Origin: Streptantibioticus silvisoli
GTDB taxonomy: Bacteria; Actinomycetota; Actinomycetes; Streptomycetales; Streptomycetaceae
Reading direction: 5' to 3'
NCBI RefSeq assembly: GCF_027947535.2
Contig: NZ_JAAGKO020000054.1
Location: 1-59,977, forward strand
Length of the DNA stretch: 59,977 nucleotides
The position numbers and the translations under genes are program-made. Shown in pieces: positions 49,228 to 58,135 of this stretch. Position 1 is the stretch's first letter; each line of letters starts with the position of its first letter. Under the pieces are notes generated by a model. It ran no database searches, was not told where the DNA came from, and saw only the letters and a program-made list of their open reading frames with translations.

Positions 49228-52200
49228 TCAGGTCAGCGTCCAGCGCTGGGCGGTGGACGCGTTGCAGGTGTAGAGCTGGAGCTGGGTGCCGGTGGTGGTG
49301 GAGGAGTTGGGGTCGTCGAGGCACTTGCCCGACTCGGGGTTGACGAAGGAGCCGTTGTTGCCGGGGTTCCAGACCTGGGCGCCGCTGCCGTTGCAGGCGT
49401 ACCACTGGACCTTGGTGCCGTCGGCGGTACCGCTGTTGGCGGCGTCCAGGCAGCCGCCGAGGGTGCGCAGGGTGCCGTCGGCGCCGGGGGTCCAGTTCTG
49501 GGCGGCGGAGGCGTTGCAGGTCCAGATCTGCACCGGGTTGCCGCTGGTGGTCGAGGAGTTGGCGTCGTCGAGGCAGAGGGTGGAGGCCAGGCCGGAGACG
49601 ACCGGGCCGGCCGCCGGGGTGCCGCCGAAGCCGACGGCGAACACGTGCAGTCCGCCGGCGGAGGCGTCGGAGGGCAGCCGGACCGACGACACCGTCTTGC
49701 CGGAGGCCAGGGCGACCGGCGCGGTGGCGAACAGGTAGGTCTTGACGCTGTCGGAGGACGCGCCGGCCTGGTTGCGGTAGGCGGCGGTCGCCGCGACGGT
49801 GTTGCCGGCCGCGGCGGACGAACCGCCGCCGTTGAGCGTCCAGTCGGACAGCGTGAACTGGACGTTCTGCGTCGTGCCGTCGGTGTAGGTGACGGTCGCG
49901 GTGCCGGTGGAGGGGCCGTTGTTGGCGGCGCCGAGGAAGGAGATGGCCCCGGTGCCGGAGGCGGTGACGGTCTGGCCGTTGGCCTCGTAGTTGTCGGGCT
50001 TGCCGGAGGCGACGTTGGGCCAGGTGAAGCTCACCCCGGCCGCGCTGACCTTGCCGCCGGGGGTGACGCCGGCCGCGGACAGCGCCTGCGCGGAGTAGCT
50101 GAAGCCGCCGCCGTCGAAGTTCGCCGCCGAGGAGTTGCTGTCGTCGGAGACGCCGGCGTCGCTGTAGCCGGGGTTGCCGGCGTAGGACGGCGGGGCGGCC
50201 GACGTGGCGGACGCCCACGAGGTGTTGGCGCTGGTGCCCAGCGTGAAGCCGAGGGTGCCACCGGAGGTGACGGCCGCGGCGGGCGCGTAGGCGTTGTTCC
50301 AGGCCGAGCCGTTCCAGCTGGCGGACTGCACGTAGGGGGCGTTGTCAGCGGCGTTGGTGCCGTTGACGGTGAGGGTGTTGCCGGACGGCAGGGTGACCAC
50401 CGACTGGGTGAACATCGGGCTGCCCAGGGCCAGATCGGCGGTGCCGGGGGTCTCGGGGTACATGCCCAGGGCCGACCAGACGTACCAGGAGCTCATCTCG
50501 CCGAGGTCGTCGTTGCCGGCCAGGCCGGACGGGGAGTCGGTCCAGATCTGGTCCTGCACCTGCCGCACCACGCCCTGGGTCTGCGACGGGTGGCCGATGT
50601 AGTCGTACTCCCAGGGGATGTTGAGGCTGGGCTCGTTGCCGAGGTCGGTGTAGCCGTTGGCGCCGGTCAGCGAGGACAGGTCGGTGTTGAGGAAGGTGTC
50701 CAGGGCCGCGTTGCCGCCCATGGCGCTCGACAGGCCGTGCAGGTTGAACGGCACCATCGGGGTGTACTGCCAGGAGTCGCCCTCGACGAAGTTGTCGCCG
50801 GAGGTGGCGGAGAAGCCGGAGGTCCAGGCACCGGAGGCGTCACGCGGCTGGATGAAGCCGCTGGCGCTGTTGTAGAGGTTCTTCCAGTCCTGCGCGCGGG
50901 AGGCCAGCGCGCTCTGGTCGGCGGTGTCGCCGAGCGAGCCGGCCAGCGCGGACAGCGCGAAGTCGGCGCTGTCGTACTCCAGCGTGGTGGAGGCGGGACC
51001 GTAGAAGTTGCAGCAGCCGTAGGAGCCGTTGGACGGCAGGTAGCCGACCTGTTCGAGGTAGTTCAGGCCCGGCCGGTTGTTGTTGGTGTTGTTCGCCTCC
51101 TTGACCAGGTCGGTCAGGGCGGTGGCGGTGTCGAAGTTGCGCGCGCCGAACGCGTAGTAGTCGGCGATGATCTCGTCGGCCGGGTCACCGACCATCACGT
51201 ACGACTCGCCGTTGTCCTCCGACCACTTGGGGAACTGGCCGGTCTGCGTGTAGTCGTCGACCATCGACTGCGCAGTGTCGGAGGCCACCGTCGGGTCGAC
51301 CAGCGCCTCCAACTGGGCCTGGGAACGGTAGATGTCCCAGCCGGAGTAGTTGGCGTACGCCGCGGTGTGACCGGAGTCGACGGTGTGGGTCTTGCCGTCG
51401 AAGCCGTAGTACTGGCCGTTGGTGTCGCTGATGACGTTGGGGTGCAGCAGCGAGTGGTAGAGCGCGGTGTAGAAGGTGGTCTGCTGGGCCGCGGTGCCGC
51501 CGCCGATCTGGACCTTGCCGAGCAGCGAGTTCCAGGAGGTCTGCGCGGCGGTGCGGGTGGAGTCGAAGTTCCAGTTCGGGTTCTCCGCCGTGCGGTTGGC
51601 GACCGCGTTGGCCGTCGAGACGTAGGAGACGCCGACCTTGGCCTGGACGACCTGGTTGCTGGTGGTGTTGAACGTCAGGTAGCCGTTGTTGGCGGCCGTG
51701 GCGGGCTTCACCGACTTGGCCGACTTCGCCGCCTTCGGCGAACTGCCGTGCAGTACCGGCTTGTTCGCCTTCTCGGCCGCGTTCTTGGACACGCCCGTAC
51801 GGTGGGCCGCGGGTGAACTCTTCACCGCCGCCGTGCCGTTGGAGCTGAACGGCTGGTCGAAGACCATGTCGAAGTAGACGGTGTAGGTGTTGCCGGCGCC
51901 GCAGAACTTGCCGCTGGTGACCTGACCGCTGACCTCGGTGTTGCTGGCCACGTTGAACTGCGTGTTGGAGTCGCCGTTCTGACTGCCCGCCAGCTTGAAG
52001 ATCAGGTTGGCCTGGGTGGTCGACGGGAACGTGAAGCGGGCCATGCCGCTGCGGGTGGTCGTGGTCAGCTCGGTCTTGACGCCGTTGTTCAGCGACACGG
52101 TGTACGCGCCCGGGCTGGCGGACTCGTTGCTGTGCGAGAACGCGTCCGTGGCACCGGTGTTGACGCTGCCGACAGTGGGCAGCACCGGCACGTCGCCGCC

Positions 52201-52527
52201 CGCGCCGCAGCCGGGGCCGGCGATGTGGGTGAGGCTGAAGCCGGTGATCGAGGAGTCGTTGTACTCGTAACCGCCGCCGGACGGGCGGGAGGGGGTGTCC
52301 GGGCTCCACTGCACCATGCCGAACGGGCTGTCGGCGCCGGGGAAGTCGTCGGCGGCGTGCGAGGTGCCGATGAACGGGTTCACCAGCGACGCCGGGGAGG
52401 TCACCAGCGCCGGTTTCGCGTGGGTCGCGGCCAGCGCCGGGACTCCGGCGGCGCCGGTCACCGCCATCGCGGCGGCGGTCAGCAGGGTCAGCAAACCTGT
52501 GCGGTACGGACGTCTCAGCCGTGCCAT
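49228..52527 (-). CDS. Secreted GH92 alpha-mannosidase with CBM13 domain
   Basis: The 1099-residue protein starts with a signal peptide (MARLRRPYRTGLLTLLTAAA, cleavage near ALAATHA). The GH92 domain begins with VNPFIGTSHAADDFPGADSP and GMVQWSPDTPS, contains GWDIYRSQ, the catalytic-region block WSEDNGESYVMVGDPADEII, and NEPSLNIPWEYDYIG. GH92 enzymes are calcium-dependent, inverting exo-alpha-mannosidases. An insertion around residues 240-290 is Lys/Ala-rich (SSPKAAKSAKSVKPATAA). A beta-sandwich region follows, then a ricin-type lectin at about 980-1099 with CLDDAN/CLDDPN and QxW repeats. The ATG has AGGTAGGA upstream. It likely removes mannose from fungal or plant glycans. Confidence 0.9.
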   Translation of the reverse strand: MARLRRPYRTGLLTLLTAAAMAVTGAAGVPALAATHAKPALVTSPASLVNPFIGTSHAADDFPGADSPFGMVQWSPDTPSRPSGGGYEYNDSSITGFSLTHIAGPGCGAGGDVPVLPTVGSVNTGATDAFSHSNESASPGAYTVSLNNGVKTELTTTTRSGMARFTFPSTTQANLIFKLAGSQNGDSNTQFNVASNTEVSGQVTSGKFCGAGNTYTVYFDMVFDQPFSSNGTAAVKSSPAAHRTGVSKNAAEKANKPVLHGSSPKAAKSAKSVKPATAANNGYLTFNTTSNQVVQAKVGVSYVSTANAVANRTAENPNWNFDSTRTAAQTSWNSLLGKVQIGGGTAAQQTTFYTALYHSLLHPNVISDTNGQYYGFDGKTHTVDSGHTAAYANYSGWDIYRSQAQLEALVDPTVASDTAQSMVDDYTQTGQFPKWSEDNGESYVMVGDPADEIIADYYAFGARNFDTATALTDLVKEANNTNNNRPGLNYLEQVGYLPSNGSYGCCNFYGPASTTLEYDSADFALSALAGSLGDTADQSALASRAQDWKNLYNSASGFIQPRDASGAWTSGFSATSGDNFVEGDSWQYTPMVPFNLHGLSSAMGGNAALDTFLNTDLSSLTGANGYTDLGNEPSLNIPWEYDYIGHPSQTQGVVRQVQDQIWTDSPSGLAGNDDLGEMSSWYVWSALGMYPETPGTADLALGSPMFTQSVVTLPSGNTLTVNGTNAADNAPYVQSASWNGSAWNNAYAPAAAVTSGGTLGFTLGTSANTSWASATSAAPPSYAGNPGYSDAGVSDDSNSSAANFDGGGFSYSAQALSAAGVTPGGKVSAAGVSFTWPNVASGKPDNYEANGQTVTASGTGAISFLGAANNGPSTGTATVTYTDGTTQNVQFTLSDWTLNGGGSSAAAGNTVAATAAYRNQAGASSDSVKTYLFATAPVALASGKTVSSVRLPSDASAGGLHVFAVGFGGTPAAGPVVSGLASTLCLDDANSSTTSGNPVQIWTCNASAAQNWTPGADGTLRTLGGCLDAANSGTADGTKVQWYACNGSGAQVWNPGNNGSFVNPESGKCLDDPNSSTTTGTQLQLYTCNASTAQRWTLT

Positions 52528-52943
52528 CGTGGTCCTACCTTCGTGGGCGGGGGATGTGGCGGGTCGAACGGCGGAACGCGCGCTGTTCGGATGCCGTCCG
52601 CGGCGTTGCGCTGGTGCGGGCGGTGCGGTGCCTGACGGTGCGGGGGGTGCCGTGCCCCGGGTGCGGGGCGCCGTGCCTGGTGGTGCGGGCGGTGCCGTGC
52701 CTGGTGGTGCGGGGGTGCGCTGCCGTGCGATCGGTGCGGTGGCCCGGCTGGGCCCGGAGGGCTTGCGGCGCGGGCCTGACACCGTTGTCGGAACGGTGGC
52801 TTTCCGCACTTTCGCGGTGCCGCGCCGGAGTGTCAAGGGAGTGGGCGGCGTTGATGCCGCCGACCGGCGGACACCGCAGAGATTGACGGGTTCTGGTCAC
52901 CCGGGAGGGGACGCGGCGGGGCCGGCGGGGGGAGGATGGCCGG
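52528..52943. promoter_or_regulatory. Divergent region, GH92 and DUF885 genes, with minisatellite
   Basis: This 416-bp region carries promoters for both flanking genes. Positions about 52640-52735 contain an imperfect tandem repeat of about 24 bp built on gtgccgtgcctggtggtgcgg. No gene is visible. Confidence 0.5.
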
Positions 52944-54626
52944 ATGTCGGACGAACAGATGACGCCGCGACACGTCGCGGACGGGTACGTGGACCGGATG
53001 GCGGCACTGGACCCGGAGACCGGGCTCGCGCTGGGGATCGGGGCGGTCGACGACCGGCAGCCGGACCTGACGCCGGACGGGTTCGCGGCCCGGGAGGAGG
53101 TGGCGCGGCAGACGCTGGCGGCGCTCGACGCCCTGCCGGCCGCGGCGGCCGACGCGCCGCAGGAGGCGGCCTGCGCGCGCCTGCTGCGCGAGCGGCTGAC
53201 CGCGCGACTCCAGTGGTACGAGGCCGGCGAGCACTACCGGCAGGTGCAGAACCTGTCGTCGCCGGTGCACGGCGTGCGGCAGGTGCTGACGCTGTCGGCG
53301 ACCCGGACCGACGAGGACTGGGCGCTGGTGGCCGGCCGGCTGCGCAACGTTCCGGCCGCGCTGGACGGCTACCGCGTCACGCTGGGCGAGGGGATCGGGC
53401 GGGGCCTGCTCGCCGCGCCCCGGCAGGCCGAGGTGATGCGCGAGCAACTGGCCGCCTGGACCGGGCTGGACGACGGCGGCCCGGGATGGTTCGCCGGCCT
53501 GGTCGCGCCGGGCCCGGAAGGCATGCGGGCCGAACTCGACGCCGCCGCGGCCCGGGCGACCGAGGCGGTCGTGGCGTTCCGCGCCTGGCTGGGCGAGGTG
53601 TACGCGCCGGCCGCCGAGGGCACGCCCGACGCGGTGGGCCGCGAACGCTACCGGCGGCACGCCCGCCAGGCGACCGGCGCCGACCTGGACCTGGACGAGG
53701 CGTACGGGTGGGCGTGGGCGCAGTTCCACGAGAACCTGGAGCAGATGCGCGGCGAGGCCGGGCGGGTGCTGCCCGGCGCGTCACCGCTGGAGGCGATGGG
53801 CCACCTCAACGCCCAGGGGCACGCGATCACCGGCCGGGAGAACGTCCGCGTCTGGCTCCAGGGGATCATGGACGAGGCGGTCGGGGCACTGGACGGCGAG
53901 CATTTCGACATCACCGGGCCGCTGCGCCGGGTCGAGTCCTGCCTGGCGCCGCCCGGCACCGCCGCCGCGCCGTACTACATGGGCCCCAGCCTCGACTTCG
54001 CCCGACCCGGCCGCACCTACCTGCCGGCGATGGGCCGTGAGCGGTTCCCCACCTGGCAGCTCGTCAGCACCTGGTACCACGAGGGCGTGCCCGGCCACCA
54101 CCTGCAGATCGCGTCGTGGACCGCGTCGGCCGGCTCGCTGTCGCGCTACCAGGTCACGCTGGGCAGGATCAGCGCCGACGTCGAGGGCTGGGCGCTGTAC
54201 GCGGAACGGCTGATGAACGACCTGGGCTACCTCACCGACCCGGCGCGCCGGCTGGGCTACCTCGACAAGCAGATGCTGCGGATCATCCGGGTCATCGTCG
54301 ACATCGGCATGCACCTGGAACTGCCGATCCCCGCGGACTCCGGCTTCCACCCGGGCGAACGCTGGACCCCGGCGCTGGCCGAGGCGTTCATGGCCGCCCA
54401 CCACGGCAGCCCGGCCGGGCGGCGCAGCAGCGAGATCATCCGCTACCTCGGCCGGCCCGGCCAGGCCATCGGCTACAAGCTGGGCGAACGCGCCTGGCTG
54501 ACCGGCCGCGAGGCGGCCCGCCGCCGCCACGGCGCCGCGTTCGACCTCAAGACGTGGCACATGAAGGCACTCGTCCAGGGCTCGTTCGGCCTGGACGATC
54601 TGGCGGACAACCTGGCGTCGCTGTAG
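52944..54626 (+). CDS. DUF885 family protein, metallopeptidase-like
   Basis: The 560-residue cytoplasmic protein belongs to the DUF885 family. It carries the zinc-like motif WYHEGVPGHHLQ (His379, Glu380, His385, His386) and a downstream glutamate Glu414 in VEGWALYAERL, the gluzincin-like arrangement conserved in this family. Members are thought to be peptidases, but few have been tested. Most of the protein is helical. The ATG starts the conserved sequence; no signal peptide. Confidence 0.82.
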   Translation: MSDEQMTPRHVADGYVDRMAALDPETGLALGIGAVDDRQPDLTPDGFAAREEVARQTLAALDALPAAAADAPQEAACARLLRERLTARLQWYEAGEHYRQVQNLSSPVHGVRQVLTLSATRTDEDWALVAGRLRNVPAALDGYRVTLGEGIGRGLLAAPRQAEVMREQLAAWTGLDDGGPGWFAGLVAPGPEGMRAELDAAAARATEAVVAFRAWLGEVYAPAAEGTPDAVGRERYRRHARQATGADLDLDEAYGWAWAQFHENLEQMRGEAGRVLPGASPLEAMGHLNAQGHAITGRENVRVWLQGIMDEAVGALDGEHFDITGPLRRVESCLAPPGTAAAPYYMGPSLDFARPGRTYLPAMGRERFPTWQLVSTWYHEGVPGHHLQIASWTASAGSLSRYQVTLGRISADVEGWALYAERLMNDLGYLTDPARRLGYLDKQMLRIIRVIVDIGMHLELPIPADSGFHPGERWTPALAEAFMAAHHGSPAGRRSSEIIRYLGRPGQAIGYKLGERAWLTGREAARRRHGAAFDLKTWHMKALVQGSFGLDDLADNLASL

Positions 54627-55083
54627 GGAGCGTCCCCCCGGGGGTACGCGGGCGGAGGCGGCGGGGCTGCTGCGGTTGCGGCTGCCACCGCAGGATGCGC
54701 GGGCGGACGCGGCGGGGCGGCGGCCGTGCGGGGGCGTGGCTCCCGGCGGGGCTGCTGCCGCACGGGCACGCGGCCCCCGCCGTGCGCGGCCCCCGCCGGG
54801 TCGGGCGCCGCGGGCCGCCGCACGGGTGCCGCCCGTTCCGGCTGACGGCGCCGGCCGCCTCCGGGGGGGCGTGGTCAGTCGCCGCGGGCCACCGCCGCAC
54901 GGGTCGGCCACGGCCGGGTCGGGCGTCGGCGGTACGGGGGATGCCCCCAGGCGGACCCCGACGGGCGTGGCGGGGCCATCGCCGCACGGGTGCGCAGCCA
55001 CCCGCCGGGTCAGGCGTCCGCGGTACGGCGGCTCACCCCGGCGGACGCGGCGTCGACCGCCGCACGTGCGCTCCCCCGCCGGG
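54627..55083. other. Convergent intergenic region with degenerate repeats
   Basis: This 457-bp region between two convergent genes contains several degenerate copies of ccgccgcacgggt and of gccgggtcaggcgtcc, spaced about 75-95 bp apart. The last copy forms the 3' end of the RNase H gene. It looks like a decayed tandem repeat. No gene is visible. Confidence 0.45.
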
Positions 55084-55791
55084 TCAGGCGTCCACCGTGC
55101 GGCAGGCGGGGTGGCCCCAGCCCTGCGGGTTCTTCGCGATCTGCTCGCCGGCCGCGTAGGGGGTGCCGCAGCGGCAGCGGCCGGGGAACTTCGCCTTGAG
55201 GGTGGCGCCGCCGGACCCGCCGGACTTCGCGGCGGAGCCGGTGGCCGCGCGCTTGGCGGGGCGCTTGGCGGCGGCCGGGCGGCCGGTGGCGGAGGCCGGA
55301 TCGGGCACGGGGGGTTCGGCGGCGCCGTGCCGGGTGCCGGCGGCCCGCTGGGTGACGGCGGCGTCGCTGGCGGCCTGGTCGGCGACCGCGTTGAGCGGGT
55401 CGCCGCCGACCTGGTGGGCCGCGACGTGCACGAACTCCACCGGGCGGCCGGTGAGGGCCTCGTCGATGCGCACGATGAGGTCCTGGTTGGCGACCGGGGA
55501 GCCGGAGGAGGTCTTCCAGCCCTTGCGCTTCCAGCCGGGCAGCCACTTGGTGACGGCGTTCATCGCGTACTGCGAGTCCATCCGGACCTGGAGCGGCGCC
55601 GAGGGGTCGGTCGAGTCCAGCAGTTCGGCCAGCGCGGTCAGCTCCGCGACGTTGTTCGTGGCCGTGCCGAGCGGGCCGGCCTCCCACCTGCCGGGGCCGC
55701 CGTCGGGTCCGGCGACCACCCAGCCCCAGCCGGCCGGTCCCGGGTTGCCCTTCGACGCGCCGTCGCACGCGGCGATGATCTGTTCCACCAT
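55084..55791 (-). CDS. RNase HI with C-terminal cationic linker and Cys-rich tail
   Basis: The 235-residue product has a complete RNase HI domain (1-145): Asp10 (CDGASKGNPGP), Glu50 (NNVAELTALAE), Asp72 (RMDSQYA) and Asp138 (AVADQAA) form the catalytic set, with His126 nearby. It cuts RNA in RNA-DNA hybrids. Residues about 160-200 are an Ala/Lys/Arg/Pro-rich linker (AAAKRPAKRAATGSAAKSG), and the end carries FPGRCRCGTPYAAGEQI and HPACRT, a Cys/His-containing element that could bind zinc. I chose the ATG at 55791; one at 55803 is also possible. Confidence 0.85.
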   Translation of the reverse strand: MVEQIIAACDGASKGNPGPAGWGWVVAGPDGGPGRWEAGPLGTATNNVAELTALAELLDSTDPSAPLQVRMDSQYAMNAVTKWLPGWKRKGWKTSSGSPVANQDLIVRIDEALTGRPVEFVHVAAHQVGGDPLNAVADQAASDAAVTQRAAGTRHGAAEPPVPDPASATGRPAAAKRPAKRAATGSAAKSGGSGGATLKAKFPGRCRCGTPYAAGEQIAKNPQGWGHPACRTVDA

Positions 55792-56023
55792 GGCCCCGAT
55801 CATGCCAGCCCCGGCCGGGAGCGCCGAACGGCGCGGCGCCGCCGCCGTCGACGCCGCACACCACCGCACGTACCCGCACCCGCACACCGCACACCGCACG
55901 TACCCGTACCCGCGCGCGTACCCGCGCCCGCCGCCGACGTGCCGTGGGGCGGCGGCCGGTACCGCTACCGTGGTCGGCGACAGTCGGTGGGCGCGGGGTC
56001 ACAACGAGCACGGGGGTGCGGCG
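55792..56023. repeat. Short tandem repeats in the RNase H / STAND divergent region
   Basis: Positions about 55855-55935 are a run of 6-bp-like units built on cgcacc and cgtacc. The rest of this 232-bp divergent region should contain the promoters of both genes. Confidence 0.5.
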
Positions 56024-58135
56024 ATGGTGGACGTCATGTCGGTGACGGCGATCAGCACGGTGCTGGGCGCGGTCGGGTCGAGCGTGGCGAACGAGGCCGG
56101 CCGTGCGGTGTGGGAGTCGGCCGGGTCGGTGGTGCGCCGGATCGCCGGGCGGGAGGTGCCGGCGCCGCGTGACGCGGACGAACGCGCCGACGTGGCACGG
56201 CTGGTGGCCGACCGGCTGCGGCAGGACCCGGCGCTGGCCGGGGTGTGGGCGCGGTTCGCCCGCAGCGTTCCCGAACCGCGCCCGGGGCTGGCGGAGCCGG
56301 ACCTGCTGCCGGCCGCGACGCGGTTCTTCAGCGACCGGCAGGACCCGATGCGGGTGATGGACCGGGAGTTGGGCCGCCGGGCCGACGGCACGCCGCGCAT
56401 CGTGCTGCTGTACGGGCCCGAGGGCATCGGGACCAGTGAACTCGCCGTGCACTGGGGGCAGTTGACAGCCCTGAAGTTCCCGCACGGCCGGCTGTACGCG
56501 GACCTGCGCGGCGGTTCGGCGGGCGAGGCGGTCGACCCGGCGTCGGTGCTGCGCCGCTTCCTGCGCAAGCTGGGGGTCGGCGACGACGGCATCCCGCCGG
56601 GCCGGGCGGACCTGGCGGAGCGCTTCCGGGCCGAGGTGGCCGGCCGGCGGCTGCTGGTGGTGCTCGACCACGTCCACTCGGCCGCGCAGGCCCTGCCGTT
56701 CCTGACCTCGGCGCCCGGGGTCTTCACCGTGGTGGTCGCGCGGCGGCCGCTGACCGGCCTGGACGCGGTACCGGTGCCGGTCGGGCCGCTGACCGACCGG
56801 GACGCCAAGCGGCTGCTGACCGACTTGGCCGGCCGGCCGGCGGTCGCGGCGGCGAAGGCCGCGCTGCCGTCGGTGCTGGCCCGGTGCGGCGGTTCGCCGT
56901 ACGCGCTGCGCGCCGCGGTCCCCCGGCTCGCCGATCCGGTGCGGCCGACCGCGGCGGTGGACGGCGACCCGGTGCGCGCCGCCGCCGAGGACGCCTACCG
57001 GGCGCTGGCACCGGACGCCGCGCGCTGCTACCGGCTGCTGGCCTGCCGCCCCTGGCCGCGGATCACGGCCGGTCCGGCCGCCGCCGCGCTCGGGGTGCCG
57101 GCGGCCGAGGCGGACCGGCTGCTGGCCGCGGTGGCCGGCGCCGGGCTGCTGGAGGCGGTCGCGGCGGGCGGTCACCGCTACCGTCCGGCGGTGCGCCGGC
57201 ACGCCGAACTGGCGGCGGTGCGGCAGGACGGCGTGGCGGTCTGCGCGGCGGCGGCCGGGCGGATGGTCGCGTGGTACCTGGAGTTCGCGGTGGCGGCGGA
57301 CCGGGCGGCGCACCCGGACCGCTGGTGGCTGGGCCCGCGCTACGCCTCGGTCGCGCCCGGCCCGTACGCCGGGCAGAGCGAGGCGCTGGCGGCCGCGGTG
57401 TCCGAGGTCGACTGCGTGGTGGAGGCGGTGCGCACCGCGGACGAACTGGGCGACCGGGACACCGTCTGGCAGCTGTGCGAGGCGCTGTACGCCGCCCAGT
57501 TGCGGGCCGGGCGGCACGACGAGGTGCTGCCGGCGCTGCGGATCGGGGTGCGGGCGGCCGACGCGGTCGCGCCGGGCACGGAGATCGCCGGGCGGATGCA
57601 CACCCAGCTGGCGATGGCGCTGACGGAACGGGCCGAGTGGGACGCGGCGGAGAGCGAACTGCGGGCGGCGGCGCGGGCCGAGCGGCGGGCGGGGCACGCG
57701 CGCGGGCAGGCGACCGCGGTGGAGACCCTGGGGCTGCTGCGGCTGCGGCAGTGGCGGTTCGCCGAGGCGTACGACCTGTTCGGCGAGGCGTACGGGCTGC
57801 TCGACGGCGTACGGGACGCCGCCCGCGGTGCCGCCGACGCGCCGCGGGCCCGCGCGCTGCTGGAACGGCACCGCGGCCGGGCGCTGTCGGGCCTGGGCCG
57901 CTGGGCGCAGGGCCGGGAGCGGGCCGGCGTGGCGCTGGCGTTCTTCCGCGAGCACGGGGACGTCTACAACACCGGCCGCACGCTGAGCGACCTGGCCCGG
58001 CTGGAGTGGCAGGCCGGGCGGCCGGACGCGGCGCTGCCGCTGATCGACGAGGCCGTCGGCGTGCTGACGCCGCTGCGGGCGACGTTCCACGTGGAGCGGC
58101 TGCGGCTGCTGCGCGAAGCGGTGGTCAGCGCCTGA
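56024..58135 (+). CDS. STAND/NB-ARC-like protein with TPR repeats and degenerate P-loop
   Basis: The 703-residue product has an N-terminal helical region (1-100), an NB-ARC-like module (about 105-330) and a C-terminal half of helical hairpins resembling TPRs (about 470-700, for example ETLGLLRLRQWRFAEAYDLF). The Walker A position reads GPEGIGTSEL (131-140): the usual lysine is replaced by Thr137. The Walker B position reads LLVVLDHVHSA, with Asp retained. Such proteins usually act as signalling switches; loss of the lysine argues for weak or no ATP hydrolysis. No effector domain is recognisable. The last 11 bp overlap the 3' end of the convergent gene. Confidence 0.7.
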   Translation: MVDVMSVTAISTVLGAVGSSVANEAGRAVWESAGSVVRRIAGREVPAPRDADERADVARLVADRLRQDPALAGVWARFARSVPEPRPGLAEPDLLPAATRFFSDRQDPMRVMDRELGRRADGTPRIVLLYGPEGIGTSELAVHWGQLTALKFPHGRLYADLRGGSAGEAVDPASVLRRFLRKLGVGDDGIPPGRADLAERFRAEVAGRRLLVVLDHVHSAAQALPFLTSAPGVFTVVVARRPLTGLDAVPVPVGPLTDRDAKRLLTDLAGRPAVAAAKAALPSVLARCGGSPYALRAAVPRLADPVRPTAAVDGDPVRAAAEDAYRALAPDAARCYRLLACRPWPRITAGPAAAALGVPAAEADRLLAAVAGAGLLEAVAAGGHRYRPAVRRHAELAAVRQDGVAVCAAAAGRMVAWYLEFAVAADRAAHPDRWWLGPRYASVAPGPYAGQSEALAAAVSEVDCVVEAVRTADELGDRDTVWQLCEALYAAQLRAGRHDEVLPALRIGVRAADAVAPGTEIAGRMHTQLAMALTERAEWDAAESELRAAARAERRAGHARGQATAVETLGLLRLRQWRFAEAYDLFGEAYGLLDGVRDAARGAADAPRARALLERHRGRALSGLGRWAQGRERAGVALAFFREHGDVYNTGRTLSDLARLEWQAGRPDAALPLIDEAVGVLTPLRATFHVERLRLLREAVVSA

